Position numbers and translations under genes: made by a program
Notes under the pieces: generated by a model
Told to the model about the DNA's origin: nothing
Seen by the model: only the letters and a program-made list of their open reading frames with translations
The model's database searches: none
NCBI RefSeq assembly: GCF_934772795.1
Contig: NZ_CAKVMR010000025.1
Location: forward strand, 1 to 29,696
Direction: 5' to 3'
Length of the DNA: 29,696 nt
Origin: an uncultured Holdemanella sp.
GTDB taxonomy: Bacteria; Bacillota_I; Bacilli_A; Erysipelotrichales; Erysipelotrichaceae
In this document: positions 1 through 8,468 of the stretch, in pieces
Position numbering within the stretch: the stretch's first letter is position 1
Layout of the letters: the number at the start of each line of letters is the position of its first letter

Positions 1-152
1 ATATTCGCATCATTCATCTCAGAATCAAGTTCTTCACAATTCTCTGGTTTAAGAACTTTTTGACCATCAAAGAAGTAGGCATTAAAGAAGTCGACAAAAT
101 AGGCATTGTTTTCAAGAAATTCCTTCATCATTTTATCTTTGGTTTTATTCAT
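1..152 (-). CDS. Rpn-like nuclease/transposase, N-terminal part (runs off left edge)
   Basis: Only the first 50 codons are present; the gene continues past the left edge. The start ATG at 152-150 follows a perfect AGGAGG (162-167) after a short A-rich spacer. The peptide begins MNKTKDKMMKEFLENNAYF and continues with a VDFFNAYFFDGQ...LKPENCEELDSE pattern. That layout (short charged start, an 'F-A-D-x-F-N-x-x-x-F-x-G' segment, then 'L-x-P-E-x-L-x-E-L-D') resembles the start of Rpn/transposase_31-type PD-(D/E)XK proteins, which are common in gut Firmicutes and act as DNA endonucleases in recombination. The catalytic residues lie outside the window, so function is inferred from the N-terminus alone. 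Confidence 0.55.
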   Translation of the reverse strand, partial: MNKTKDKMMKEFLENNAYFVDFFNAYFFDGQKVLKPENCEELDSEMNDAN

Positions 153-260
153 ATTGTTTTTCCTCCTATCTCATATACGAAATAAAATGAGGTTTTTCTA
201 GAAAAGTTGCATTTGTTAAGATATTTTTACAATTAAATATAGAATTTCTTGAACAAAATA

Positions 261-268
261 TGTATAAT
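261..268 (+). promoter_or_regulatory. Putative promoter -10 of the riboswitch/antiporter transcript
   Basis: A consensus TATAAT at 263-268 lies just upstream of the riboswitch 5' end (about 275) and is preceded by TG at 261-262. No good -35 hexamer sits 16-18 bp upstream, so only the -10 is supported. Confidence 0.4.
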
Positions 269-273
269 AAGCC

Positions 274-366
274 CATAAAGGGAGTAGCCTGCACGAATAT
301 GTGTTTACAGCTTCGTCAATACGATGTTAAATCCGGACTGTGATGAAATGGCAAGACTTTGGTACA
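274..366 (+). ncRNA. yybP-ykoY (Mn2+-sensing) riboswitch
   Basis: The leader has the conserved blocks of the yybP-ykoY family in order: AAAGGGAGTAGC near 277-288, CGTCAATACG near 313-322, TCCGG near 332-336, and GGCAAGACTTTGG at 350-362. The AAAG of the first block can pair with the CTTT of the last to close P1. This family is known to bind Mn2+ and usually turns on Mn-efflux or cation-transport genes. The same 3' strand (AGACTTTGGT) is also the 5' arm of the following terminator, so P1 and terminator formation are mutually exclusive. That fits an ON switch: metal stabilises P1 and prevents termination. Confidence 0.85.
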
Positions 367-390
367 TAAGACCAGAGTCTTTTTATTTTA
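354..390 (+). terminator. Riboswitch-controlled intrinsic terminator
   Basis: AGACTTTGGT (355-364) pairs with ACCAGAGTCT (371-380) over 10 bp with one G-U pair, followed by the T-rich TTTTATTTTAT. It lies between the aptamer and the antiporter RBS (AGGAGG, 399-404), so it serves as the expression platform. Confidence 0.8.
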
Positions 391-411
391 TCTGGTCCAG
401 GAGGAAAACAT

Positions 412-1311
412 ATGAACATAATTTTATTAGTATTAGGATTTATCCTACTACTTAAAGGAGCCGATTGGTTTGTGGATGGATCTAGCAGTATCGCATCACG
501 CTTTGGCATACCCCAACTGATTATTGGACTTACTATCGTTGCGATGGGAACGAGTCTTCCAGAAGCCTTTGTTTCAATAACAGCCGCATTAAAATCCAAT
601 GCTGCCATTACGATCGGAAATGTTGTTGGAAGTAATATTTTAAATGTAGGAATCATTCTTGGTATTACTGCTCTCATTCGTCCACTACATATTCAAAATA
701 GTACAATCAAATATGAAATGCCATTTATGATGCTTGTTACACTTCTACTTATTCTACAAGGAATCAACCAAAATATTTCTCGTTTTGACGGAATTATTAT
801 GTGGCTATTCTTCCTTGGTTACTTATACTACATTTTCAGAATGACAAAAAATCAAAGTGAAGAAACAGAAATCAAAAAGACAAACCCATTATTTATTCCA
901 CTAGGACTTGTATGTTTAATGATTGGAAGTAACTTTGCGGTAGATGCAGCCACAAACATTGCCATTTCACTCGGTGTCAGCCAAAGATTTATCGGATTAA
1001 CTATTGTTGCCTTAGGTACTTCTTTACCTGAACTAGTCACTTCTGTAACAGCCGCCAAAAAAGGCAATGCCGACATTGCGATTGGAAATATCATTGGATC
1101 TAATATTTTTAATATCTTATTTGTCGTAGGTTCTAGTGCACTTATTACTCCAGTACCTTTTGAACCTAACTTTATCATCGATTCCTTTGTCGCAATATTG
1201 ATTGGTCTTGTCCTTTATATTTGCACAAAAAAAACAAGAGTACTCGACAAAAAAGCCGGCATACTCTTGTTAGTAACATATTCAATTTATTTTATTTATC
1301 TTCTTTACTAG
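412..1311 (+). CDS. CaCA-family cation antiporter (YrbG-like Ca2+(Mn2+)/Na+ exchanger)
   Basis: This 299-residue membrane protein has the two alpha-repeats that define the Ca2+/cation antiporter superfamily. Repeat 1 has GTSLPE at residues 46-51 and GNVVGSN at 69-75. Repeat 2 has GTSLPE at 202-207 and GNIIGSN at 225-231. The acidic residue of each GTSLPE motif and the GSN asparagines normally form the cation site. The rest is about ten hydrophobic segments with a short charged central loop. The full length is normal for the YrbG branch. The start ATG has AGGAGG 7 nt upstream (399-404). Because transcription is gated by a Mn2+-type riboswitch, the physiological cargo may include Mn2+; that is inference, since the family name implies Ca2+. 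The last 20 bp overlap the converging mscL gene, and its 3' coding region contains the mscL terminator. Confidence 0.88.
   Translation: MNIILLVLGFILLLKGADWFVDGSSSIASRFGIPQLIIGLTIVAMGTSLPEAFVSITAALKSNAAITIGNVVGSNILNVGIILGITALIRPLHIQNSTIKYEMPFMMLVTLLLILQGINQNISRFDGIIMWLFFLGYLYYIFRMTKNQSEETEIKKTNPLFIPLGLVCLMIGSNFAVDAATNIAISLGVSQRFIGLTIVALGTSLPELVTSVTAAKKGNADIAIGNIIGSNIFNILFVVGSSALITPVPFEPNFIIDSFVAILIGLVLYICTKKTRVLDKKAGILLLVTYSIYFIYLLY
1227..1270 (-). terminator. Terminator of the symporter-mscL operon, inside the antiporter CDS
   Basis: Read on the minus strand, ACAAGAGTA (1270-1262) and TACTCTTGT (1242-1234) form a perfect 9-bp stem, and the run continues as T8 (1234-1227). The stop of mscL is at 1292, so this is a canonical intrinsic terminator 22 nt after that stop. 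It lies entirely within the last codons of the opposing antiporter gene. Confidence 0.75.
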
Positions 1312-1696
1312 CCTTCAATAAATCACGAATCTCTTCTAATAAGACAACAGTGTCATCTTTTTTAGGTTCTTCCTGATCAAGCTGCTCATTCGTTGTCTTT
1401 TTAAAATGCGCCAAAAACTTCAACATCGCAAAGATGCAGGCTGCCACAATCAAGAAATCTACAACATTCTGAATAAAATTACCATATGTAATTGTAGCTG
1501 TTCCTACTTGCACTTTTAAACCCGTAAAATCAAGTCCACCAATTAAAATACCCACAATCGGCATTAAAATATCATTTACTAAAGAAGTAACGATTTTCCC
1601 AAAGGCACCACCAATAATGACACCCACTGCCATATCCATGACATTTCCCTTGGCAATAAACTCTTTGAATTCACTAATTGTTTTATTTGGCTTCAT
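1292..1696 (-). CDS. mscL: Large-conductance mechanosensitive channel MscL
   Basis: The 134-residue protein has the usual MscL length and layout: an N-terminal amphipathic segment (SEFKEFIAKGNVMDMAVGV), a first transmembrane helix with the glycine-rich GVIIGGAFGKIV pattern, a periplasmic-type loop, a second hydrophobic helix (VDFLIVAACIFAMLKFL), and a charged C-terminal helix. MscL forms a pentameric pore that opens under membrane tension and releases solutes on osmotic downshock. The start ATG lies 1 nt after the stop of the upstream symporter gene and its AAAGGA site is inside that gene's end, so the two are co-transcribed and probably translationally coupled. The 3' end overlaps the convergent antiporter gene by 20 bp. 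Confidence 0.95.
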   Translation of the reverse strand: MKPNKTISEFKEFIAKGNVMDMAVGVIIGGAFGKIVTSLVNDILMPIVGILIGGLDFTGLKVQVGTATITYGNFIQNVVDFLIVAACIFAMLKFLAHFKKTTNEQLDQEEPKKDDTVVLLEEIRDLLKASKEDK

Positions 1697-1697
1697 A

Positions 1698-2909
1698 CTA
1701 TTTTTCCTTTTTAAAATGTAAAGTCTGTTTTAACACTGTAGAACAAGCCAAATCCCCAAGAACATTGACACAAGTTGCTCCCATGTCACATAAAGTATTG
1801 ATTGAAATATAAACACCCAAGATTTGATTTGTAGGAATACCTGCAATTGGACACAAAGCCGCAAAAGCTGCAATCGCACCGCCAGGAACACCCGGAGTAC
1901 CAATGCTTAGTAATACGTTACATGCAAGCACTGTCACCATTGTACCAATGCTTAAATCAATACCTAGTGCTGTCGCAAAGAATGTAATCATAAATGACAT
2001 CAAAATTGAAACTGCATCCATATTGATAGTTGCACCCAAAGGTAAAGTTAAAGATGTAATTTCTTCTGGAATACCAATCTTCTCAGTTGCACACTTTAAT
2101 GAAAGTGGAATCGTAGCACTACTTGAACAAGTTCCAAACGCATTCAATGCAGCCGGTGCAACGTCTTTAAAGAATTGGATTGGACTATACTTTCCAAACA
2201 ATTTGACCATACCACCATAAATAATAAACGCATATAAATAGAACGTAATATACAATGCCAACAATACCTGTCCTAATTGAAGCATTGTATCCACACCATT
2301 TGAATGCATAACAGTCGCAATACAAGCGAATACACCAAATGGAGTCACATACATGATCTTACTAATAATAAAAATGGAAATTTGATAAATCGAATCACAC
2401 AAGTTAATGAATGGATCCGCCTTTTCCTGAATAGCCAAACACGCAAGACCAATAATTACCGCAAAAGCTAGTACCTGAAGCATATTTCCTGTCGCAAATG
2501 CCTCTACTGGATTTGACGGAATAATGTTCTGTAAAGTATCCAACAATCCATTAAAAGTAGCAGCCTCCACTTGTGTTTTTGTCGCAACAATATGCGCATT
2601 TCTTCCCAAATGCAACATACGAGGCAAAACCAAACCTAAACCAGAAGCTAAAGCCGTTGTACCCGTATACCATAATAAGGCATGTAAACCTACCTTACCC
2701 GTTTTGGCAAGATCACCAATTCCAATGATTCCCATAACTAAACTTGTGAATACAAGTGGGAAAATCATCATTTTTAATGCCGACATATAAATTGTGGCAA
2801 CCACACTCAATGCCGTATTTGCCCATTCAGGCATAATAATTCCAATAATAACACCGGCAATTAACCCAATAAAAATACCAAGCGTTATATTATATCCTTT
2901 CTTTTTCAT
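1698..2909 (-). CDS. Dicarboxylate/amino acid:cation symporter (DAACS/SDF family)
   Basis: This 403-residue polytopic membrane protein belongs to the glutamate/aspartate/dicarboxylate:Na+ or H+ symporter family. It has the serine-rich hairpin HP1 signature (GTCSSSATIPLS), the PLGATINMDA segment equivalent to the TM7 NMDGT cation-binding motif, and the glycine/proline-rich HP2 (SIGTPGVPGGAI). The start at 2909 (MKKKGYNITLG) is preferred over upstream in-frame Met codons because GGAGG (2916-2920) lies 6 nt upstream; the ATG at 2915 would touch the RBS. The exact substrate (glutamate, aspartate, serine/threonine or C4 acids) cannot be read from the sequence. It forms an operon with mscL and has a well-formed promoter upstream. 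Confidence 0.88.
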   Translation of the reverse strand: MKKKGYNITLGIFIGLIAGVIIGIIMPEWANTALSVVATIYMSALKMMIFPLVFTSLVMGIIGIGDLAKTGKVGLHALLWYTGTTALASGLGLVLPRMLHLGRNAHIVATKTQVEAATFNGLLDTLQNIIPSNPVEAFATGNMLQVLAFAVIIGLACLAIQEKADPFINLCDSIYQISIFIISKIMYVTPFGVFACIATVMHSNGVDTMLQLGQVLLALYITFYLYAFIIYGGMVKLFGKYSPIQFFKDVAPAALNAFGTCSSSATIPLSLKCATEKIGIPEEITSLTLPLGATINMDAVSILMSFMITFFATALGIDLSIGTMVTVLACNVLLSIGTPGVPGGAIAAFAALCPIAGIPTNQILGVYISINTLCDMGATCVNVLGDLACSTVLKQTLHFKKEK

Positions 2910-2925
2910 ACTCATCCTCCAATAA

Positions 2926-2969
2926 TGTAAATATTTTACCATATCATTACATGATTGTAAAAATTTACA
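2926..2969 (-). promoter_or_regulatory. Symporter promoter with two dyad-like operator candidates
   Basis: On the minus strand, -35 TTTACA (2961-2956), a 17-bp spacer and -10 TAAAAT (2938-2933) preceded by TGG give an extended -10 promoter. The -35 lies in the dyad TGTAAA-AA-TTTACA (2956-2969). The -10 lies in a similar element, TGTAAA-TAT-TTTAC (2926-2939). The repeated TGTAAA/TTTAC pattern over both promoter elements suggests a repressor operator; the regulator is unknown. Confidence 0.6.
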
Positions 2970-2977
2970 TACGCACT

Positions 2978-3004
2978 AAAAAAGACACTGCCTAAAACAG
3001 TGTC
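2978..3004 (-). terminator. Terminator of the ftsW-polC operon
   Basis: On the minus strand GACACTG (3004-2998) pairs with CAGTGTC (2990-2984), followed by T6 (2983-2978). The hairpin overlaps the polC stop codon (2992-2994). Confidence 0.85.
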
Positions 3005-6000
3005 ATTTGATTTTCTTCATCCAATCCCTCTAAAGCATTCATATCGGCTAACTTTTCAACTAAAGTCTTTGAAAGCTGTGTACGCTTCAATACATCTTCC
3101 TTAGAAAGGAATGGTTTTTCTTCTCTAGCCTTAACGACAGACAAGCCTACGTTTGAACCCAAACCATCAATACTTGTAAAAGGCGGAATAATAGCTTTTG
3201 GATCATCTGGATCCACAATAAATTCGGTAGCTGCACTACGATTAATACTAATATTCGAGAATCTAAAACCACGTAATACCATTTCTAAAGCAAGTTCTAA
3301 CGTATCATAAATCGCCAATTCTTTATCACTTGGTTTTTGTGTTTTGTCCTCTTTCATATGTTTGATGTCCGCCATTCTTTGACGAATAGCTGCCTCACCT
3401 TGAATCATTGTCTGCACATCATAGGCATCACAACGAATACTAAAATACATACAATAGTAGTGTACTGGCATATGTACTTTAAACCACGCAATACGCACAG
3501 CCATCATAACATAGGCAACCGCATGGGCCTTAGGGAACATGTACTTGATTTTTGTACAAGAATCAATAAACCATTCTGGTACATTGTTCGCCTTCATTTC
3601 AGTAACCCATTCATCTTTTAAACCTTTACCCTTACGAACACTTTCCATGATCGTAAACGATAATTTTGGTTTAACACCATAACCCATCAAATCAACCATG
3701 ATATCGTCACGACAACCAATAACTTCATTCAACTTACAAGTACCATTATCAATTAAATCCTTGGCATTTCCCAACCAAACATCCGTACCATGAGACAACC
3801 CAGAAATTGTGACTAATTCCGCAAATGTTGTTGGCTTAGTAAGTTCAAGAATACCACGAACAAAAGGTGTACCAAACTCTGGAATACCCGCTGCTCCTGT
3901 AACTTCATTATACTTCGTCGTATCAATTTTTAGTGATTCAGTTGTCGAAAATATAGCCATAGTCGCCTGATCATTCATTGGAATCTGACGAACATTTACC
4001 CCCGTAATTCTTTCCAACATTTTCATTGCCGTCGGATCGACATGACCTAAAATATCAAATTTTAAGATATTATCATGAATCTGGTGGAAATCAAAGTGTG
4101 TTGTTTTCCAAGTCGCATTTGGATTGTTTGCAGGATATTGAACAGGCGTAAAATCATGCACATCCATATCCAATGGTACAACGACAATACCTCCTGGGTG
4201 CTGACCCGTTGTTCTTTTGACACCTTCACAACCCTTAGCCAAATCTACACGCTTAGCCTCATTAAAAGGCTCGCATTCCATTTCTTCCTCATACCCTTTG
4301 ACATATCCATATGCCGTCTTTTCCTGAACCGTACCTACAGTACCTGCTCTAAAGACGTGATCATCTCCAAATACCTCTTTTGTATAGGCATGGGCATTCG
4401 GTTGATATTCACCGGAGAAGTTCAAATCGATATCGGGAACTTTATCCCCCTCAAAACCTAAGAATGTTTCAAATGGAATATCCTGACCATCTCCACGCAT
4501 GATTTCTCCACATACTGGACACACCTTATCCGGCAAATCAAAACCAGACTTAGCTTCATCACCCTCCAAGAATTCATAATGCTGACAATTCTTGCATACA
4601 TAGTGCGGAGTTAATGGATTTACTTCTGTGATATTCGACATTGTCGCAACAAAACTAGATCCTACAGATCCACGTGAACCAACTAGATATCCATCATCAT
4701 TACTCTTCTTAACAAGTAAGTGCGAAATATAATAAACTACATAGTAACCATGCCCAATAATACTGTCTAATTCACGTGTTAAACGCTTTTCAACAATATC
4801 CGGCAAATCCTTTCCATACCATTGGTGAGCAGTTTCAAAACAAATGTCACGCAACTTTTGATCTGACCCCTCAATGTCAGGTGGATACAACTTATCTTTA
4901 ATTGGAAAGATAGGCTCTGTTAATAACTTCAATTTATTTGTGTTTTCCACAACAACCTCATAAGCTACATCTTCACCCATCCATTCAAATGCCTTCAACA
5001 TTTCATCCGTCGTCAACAAATGCTGATTTGGATTGCTCGTAGCCTTACGTGCTTGCTTATTATAAATATATAGAGGATGTCTAGCATTACCAATTGCCTT
5101 GGCATTGATATATACATCACGAAGACGTTTCTCATTCGGATTTACATAATGTGCATCACTTGAAGCAATCACCATCTTACCCGCTTCTTTTGCGGTATCA
5201 TAGATAAACTGCAAATACCACTTCAAATCATCCACATCCGTAATGCTTCCACGATCCAATAAATTCTTATAACACTCTAATGGTTGAAGTTCAATATAGT
5301 CATAATAGCCCATAGCTTCCAATAATTCTTTTTTACTTCGCGTATGCGCCAATTCAAAAATCTCACCATTCTGACAAGAAGAACCAATTAATAAGTTTCC
5401 ATTATCCCACTTCTTTGAGATTTCTTCCTTAATAATACGAGGCTGCCCATTTTCTTTACCCATACTCACCAAATATTGTGTATGCGATAAAGTAATCAAT
5501 TCAAATAACTCTTTTAAGCCATCCTTATTCTTTGCGTATACCGTCATATGATATGGACGATTTCTCTCATAAGGTTTTTTCGAAGCGTATTTTTCACATC
5601 CACTTTCCATATCAACTAATGTATCTAAAGTAGCTTCATGCCCTAATTGATTCATCATATTATACATGACTTGTGAAAGTACATCCGCATCATAGTCGGC
5701 ACGGTGCGCCCCTTCACCATCATAGCTAACACGATAATGACGACATACACTTCCTAGATTGAATCGCTTTTGATCATCTGGAAGCATCGCATACGATAGT
5801 GGCAATGTATCAATAACTGGATTTGTTAGTTCATCACGACCTGTTTTTCTGCAGGCTGCATTCATAAAGCCAACGTCAAACGTTGCGTTATGCGCTACTA
5901 AAATAGAATCTCCAATAAACTCTAATAACTCATCTAAAGCATCTTCAATAGGTTTTGCACGATCCACATCATTTTGTGTAATATGCGTTAAATTTGAAAT

Positions 6001-7305
6001 GTGTGCAGGAATCGTACGCTTTGGATTAATGAACATCTGTAAACGTCCAACCTCTTCACGATTCTTGATCTTTACACCACCAAATTCAATAATTTCATCA
6101 CGCGTATTCGAAAGACCCGTTGTTTCCAAGTCAAATACGACAAATGTTGCATCCTCAAGTTTGCGATGATCATTATTATATACAATATGATATTTAGAAT
6201 CTGCCACAAGCATTTCACAACCATACAACATTTTAAATTCACGATTCGGATCTTTTTTTACCAAAGCCTCAATCTTATGTTGTGCCATAGGAAAAGCCTG
6301 TACAACCTGGTGATCACACACTCCAATAGAATCCATACCCCAGTCATAGGCAGTCTGGATAAATTCTTCAATAGCGCAAACGCCATCCATTTCTGAAAAA
6401 TTAGAGTGAACGTGCCATTCTGTTCTTTTTACTTTCGCATGATCCTCCCTTTTCTTTTCTTCTGTAATTTCAAGTTTACGAACCATAAAAGAATCACACT
6501 TCGAGAATGAATCATAAACAACTTCACCCGTCAATACAACGTGCATGCCTTTTTTTACAGCTTGAATCTCTTCAATAGGACATCTAGCCCCTTCAAAACG
6601 TTTGGCAACAATCGCATCATCGTAATCACTGATATACAACATCTGCAAAGTTTTACCACTCTTCATAACACGATTATCAATATCGAAAATATGTCCTTCA
6701 ATTTGAACATTTGAATAGCCCACTCGCAAATCGGCAATCTTATATGTTGTAGCTGACTCCTTCTTATAGCTATTTGAAGAAGGATATTGCTTCTTGACTG
6801 GCTCTTGCTTAACAGGTGCAGCAACAATCTGAACTTTTGCCGTTTCAATCTCAATATCATCCTCAACCTTTTTACACATAATTTCCTGTGTAATCCCTAC
6901 ATCCGCTAACTTTTCCATTAATGAAGGTAAAGCCAAATTTAAAGCGGCAAGTCGTGACTCATCGCGTGTAGAAAAACAAATCGTATCATTTTCTAAATAA
7001 GGATGCAGAAAGCGAAAATCCTTCACATCACTATATTTTTCCACAAAATAATTTACATAACGATCCAGTTCATCCATTTCAATTGCACTATTCCTTGTGT
7101 GCATATGCAACTTTACATGGGCATGCAAAGAAAGCTGAAGCTTCGTGATGATCTGTTCATAAATTTCCAAAGGAATTACATTCTCAAATTCAATGTAAAA
7201 ATCAACCATTTTATGTGCCGTATGAAATACAGGATTCTCATAAAAAGTTGCTTTTTTAAAATACGCATATAATTCCGGATCTAGTAATTTCTCAAATACT
7301 TCCAT
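2992..7305 (-). CDS. polC: DNA polymerase III alpha subunit, Gram-positive type PolC
   Basis: This is the replicative polymerase of low-GC Gram-positives, with a built-in 3'-5' proofreading exonuclease. Domains in order (1437-residue numbering): N-terminal region; an OB-fold; a PHP domain opening with HVHSNFSEMDG near 297; a DnaQ-type exonuclease inserted in it (FDLETTGL near 388, then HNATFD and HRADYDA); PHP continuation (SSDAHYVNP); and the polymerase core. The core has GSRGSVGSS, a zinc-finger-like CKNC...CPVCG near 900-930, the catalytic PDIDLNFSG near 955, and QHPGG. The start at 7305 (MEVFEKLLD) aligns with other PolC N-termini. An in-frame ATG at 7332 would overlap rnc by 26 bp and is less likely. 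The RBS of either start is weak, and translation may be coupled to rnc, whose stop is 2 nt upstream. Confidence 0.97.
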   Translation of the reverse strand: MEVFEKLLDPELYAYFKKATFYENPVFHTAHKMVDFYIEFENVIPLEIYEQIITKLQLSLHAHVKLHMHTRNSAIEMDELDRYVNYFVEKYSDVKDFRFLHPYLENDTICFSTRDESRLAALNLALPSLMEKLADVGITQEIMCKKVEDDIEIETAKVQIVAAPVKQEPVKKQYPSSNSYKKESATTYKIADLRVGYSNVQIEGHIFDIDNRVMKSGKTLQMLYISDYDDAIVAKRFEGARCPIEEIQAVKKGMHVVLTGEVVYDSFSKCDSFMVRKLEITEEKKREDHAKVKRTEWHVHSNFSEMDGVCAIEEFIQTAYDWGMDSIGVCDHQVVQAFPMAQHKIEALVKKDPNREFKMLYGCEMLVADSKYHIVYNNDHRKLEDATFVVFDLETTGLSNTRDEIIEFGGVKIKNREEVGRLQMFINPKRTIPAHISNLTHITQNDVDRAKPIEDALDELLEFIGDSILVAHNATFDVGFMNAACRKTGRDELTNPVIDTLPLSYAMLPDDQKRFNLGSVCRHYRVSYDGEGAHRADYDADVLSQVMYNMMNQLGHEATLDTLVDMESGCEKYASKKPYERNRPYHMTVYAKNKDGLKELFELITLSHTQYLVSMGKENGQPRIIKEEISKKWDNGNLLIGSSCQNGEIFELAHTRSKKELLEAMGYYDYIELQPLECYKNLLDRGSITDVDDLKWYLQFIYDTAKEAGKMVIASSDAHYVNPNEKRLRDVYINAKAIGNARHPLYIYNKQARKATSNPNQHLLTTDEMLKAFEWMGEDVAYEVVVENTNKLKLLTEPIFPIKDKLYPPDIEGSDQKLRDICFETAHQWYGKDLPDIVEKRLTRELDSIIGHGYYVVYYISHLLVKKSNDDGYLVGSRGSVGSSFVATMSNITEVNPLTPHYVCKNCQHYEFLEGDEAKSGFDLPDKVCPVCGEIMRGDGQDIPFETFLGFEGDKVPDIDLNFSGEYQPNAHAYTKEVFGDDHVFRAGTVGTVQEKTAYGYVKGYEEEMECEPFNEAKRVDLAKGCEGVKRTTGQHPGGIVVVPLDMDVHDFTPVQYPANNPNATWKTTHFDFHQIHDNILKFDILGHVDPTAMKMLERITGVNVRQIPMNDQATMAIFSTTESLKIDTTKYNEVTGAAGIPEFGTPFVRGILELTKPTTFAELVTISGLSHGTDVWLGNAKDLIDNGTCKLNEVIGCRDDIMVDLMGYGVKPKLSFTIMESVRKGKGLKDEWVTEMKANNVPEWFIDSCTKIKYMFPKAHAVAYVMMAVRIAWFKVHMPVHYYCMYFSIRCDAYDVQTMIQGEAAIRQRMADIKHMKEDKTQKPSDKELAIYDTLELALEMVLRGFRFSNISINRSAATEFIVDPDDPKAIIPPFTSIDGLGSNVGLSVVKAREEKPFLSKEDVLKRTQLSKTLVEKLADMNALEGLDEENQMTLF

Positions 7306-7306
7306 T

Positions 7307-7990
7307 TTATTTTGCCATCTTTTCAAAAGCATCCTTAGCTGCTTTTTGTTCCGCCTTTTTCTTTGTGCTGCTCGTTCCCTGACCTAATAAAATATCATCT
7401 AAATATACACCCATTGTGAAGGTTGGCGCATTGCTTGGACCTTTTTCTTCTAATAATTTATATTGAATTGTCTTTCTAGAATCTGCCTGAATCACTTCCT
7501 GTAAATGTGTTTTATAGTCTGTAACAGCCTCACTCTTTTCTTGTTTAAATACAGGCTTCATATATTTTGTCAAAATCTCGTCACAAACGGCATATCCCTG
7601 ATCAATATAGATAGCTCCAATACATGCTTCAAATTGATCCGCCAAAATACTTTCTCTATGGCGTCCACCCGTTTTTTCTTCTCCAACACCTAAACACAAG
7701 AATTCATACCATCCAAGTTGTCTATTCAATACGGCCAATGTTGATTCACATACTGTCTGTGCGCGAAGTGTTGTCATTTGTCCTTCACGCATTTTGGGTT
7801 CCATCAAAAATAATTGTGTTGCACTCCAAATCTGTAAAACAGAATCTCCCATAAATTCTAAGCGCTCATTATCATCCATTTCACGATGATGTTCATTGGC
7901 ATATGAAGAGTGTGTGCATGCTTCTAAATAAATATTTTCATCTTTATATTGATATCCATTCGCATCTAACCAATCAATAAACTTTTCCAT
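7307..7990 (-). CDS. rnc: Ribonuclease III
   Basis: The 227-residue protein has the RNase III signature NERLEFMGDSVL, holding the first catalytic Glu and Asp, and the second acidic pair in SILADQFEACIGAIY. A C-terminal double-stranded RNA-binding domain follows (DYKTHLQEVIQ ... GQGTSSTKKKAEQKAAKDAF). It cleaves double-stranded RNA in rRNA processing and mRNA turnover. The family consensus reads LEFLGDAVL; Met and Ser here are conservative variants outside the catalytic residues. Its start is 4 nt after the coaD stop, and the AAGGAG site lies across the coaD 3' end, so it is an internal gene of the ftsW-rsmD-coaD-rnc-polC operon. Confidence 0.95.
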   Translation of the reverse strand: MEKFIDWLDANGYQYKDENIYLEACTHSSYANEHHREMDDNERLEFMGDSVLQIWSATQLFLMEPKMREGQMTTLRAQTVCESTLAVLNRQLGWYEFLCLGVGEEKTGGRHRESILADQFEACIGAIYIDQGYAVCDEILTKYMKPVFKQEKSEAVTDYKTHLQEVIQADSRKTIQYKLLEEKGPSNAPTFTMGVYLDDILLGQGTSSTKKKAEQKAAKDAFEKMAK

Positions 7991-7994
7991 TATA

Positions 7995-8468
7995 CTATTC
8001 TCCTTTTTTTAGATCTTCTAATACACAAGCAGGAACAAATCCTGAAATGTCCTGACCATATTTAAATAGTTCTCTTACGTTTGAACTTGAATATAAACTA
8101 TATTCAGGACGAGTAAACAAACATACTGTTTCAATATTTTCATCCAATCTTGCATTCATAAACGCCATGTTTTGCTCGTATGTACAATCCACACCATTAC
8201 GAATTCCACGTACCAGCACAGTCGCATTCACACTTTTACATGCTTCGACAACTAATCCCGACTGAATCTTACATGTTACGTTTGACAAGTGTTTCGTTGA
8301 TTCGTTCAACCATTTTAATCTTATTTCTTCTGTAAATTCATTATTCTTATCTGAGTTTGGCGAAATAAAAACCACTAATTGATCAAACAACTTACTTGCT
8401 CTTTCAATAATATCTAAATGCCCATAGGTAACTGGGTCAAATGTTCCGCAAAATGCTGCTATTTTCAT
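7995..8468 (-). CDS. coaD: Phosphopantetheine adenylyltransferase
   Basis: The 157-residue enzyme transfers AMP from ATP to 4'-phosphopantetheine, the penultimate step of coenzyme A synthesis. It shows the nucleotidyltransferase N-terminus CGTFDPVTYGHLDII, with the T-x-G-H motif at 14-17, then the VRGIRNGVDCTYEQ segment and the C-terminal YSLYSSSNVREL...GFVP signature, the counterpart of the ISSS/GxVP region in homologues. The ATG overlaps the rsmD stop (ATGA) and AGGAGG lies upstream inside rsmD, so the pair is translationally coupled. The rsmD-coaD order is a common Firmicutes arrangement. Confidence 0.95.
   Translation of the reverse strand: MKIAAFCGTFDPVTYGHLDIIERASKLFDQLVVFISPNSDKNNEFTEEIRLKWLNESTKHLSNVTCKIQSGLVVEACKSVNATVLVRGIRNGVDCTYEQNMAFMNARLDENIETVCLFTRPEYSLYSSSNVRELFKYGQDISGFVPACVLEDLKKGE

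Noticed and set aside
327..677. Minus-strand open frame across the riboswitch and antiporter start
   Set aside because: It is a mirror of the alpha-repeat coding sequence; no RBS, and it would cross the riboswitch.
4075..4461. Plus-strand 128-codon open frame within polC
   Set aside because: It lies fully within the conserved polymerase core on the other strand and has no RBS or recognisable domain.
7306..7332. Upstream in-frame ATG for polC (7332)
   Set aside because: It would overlap rnc by 26 bp, has AAGG directly touching the ATG, and adds residues not expected from PolC N-termini.
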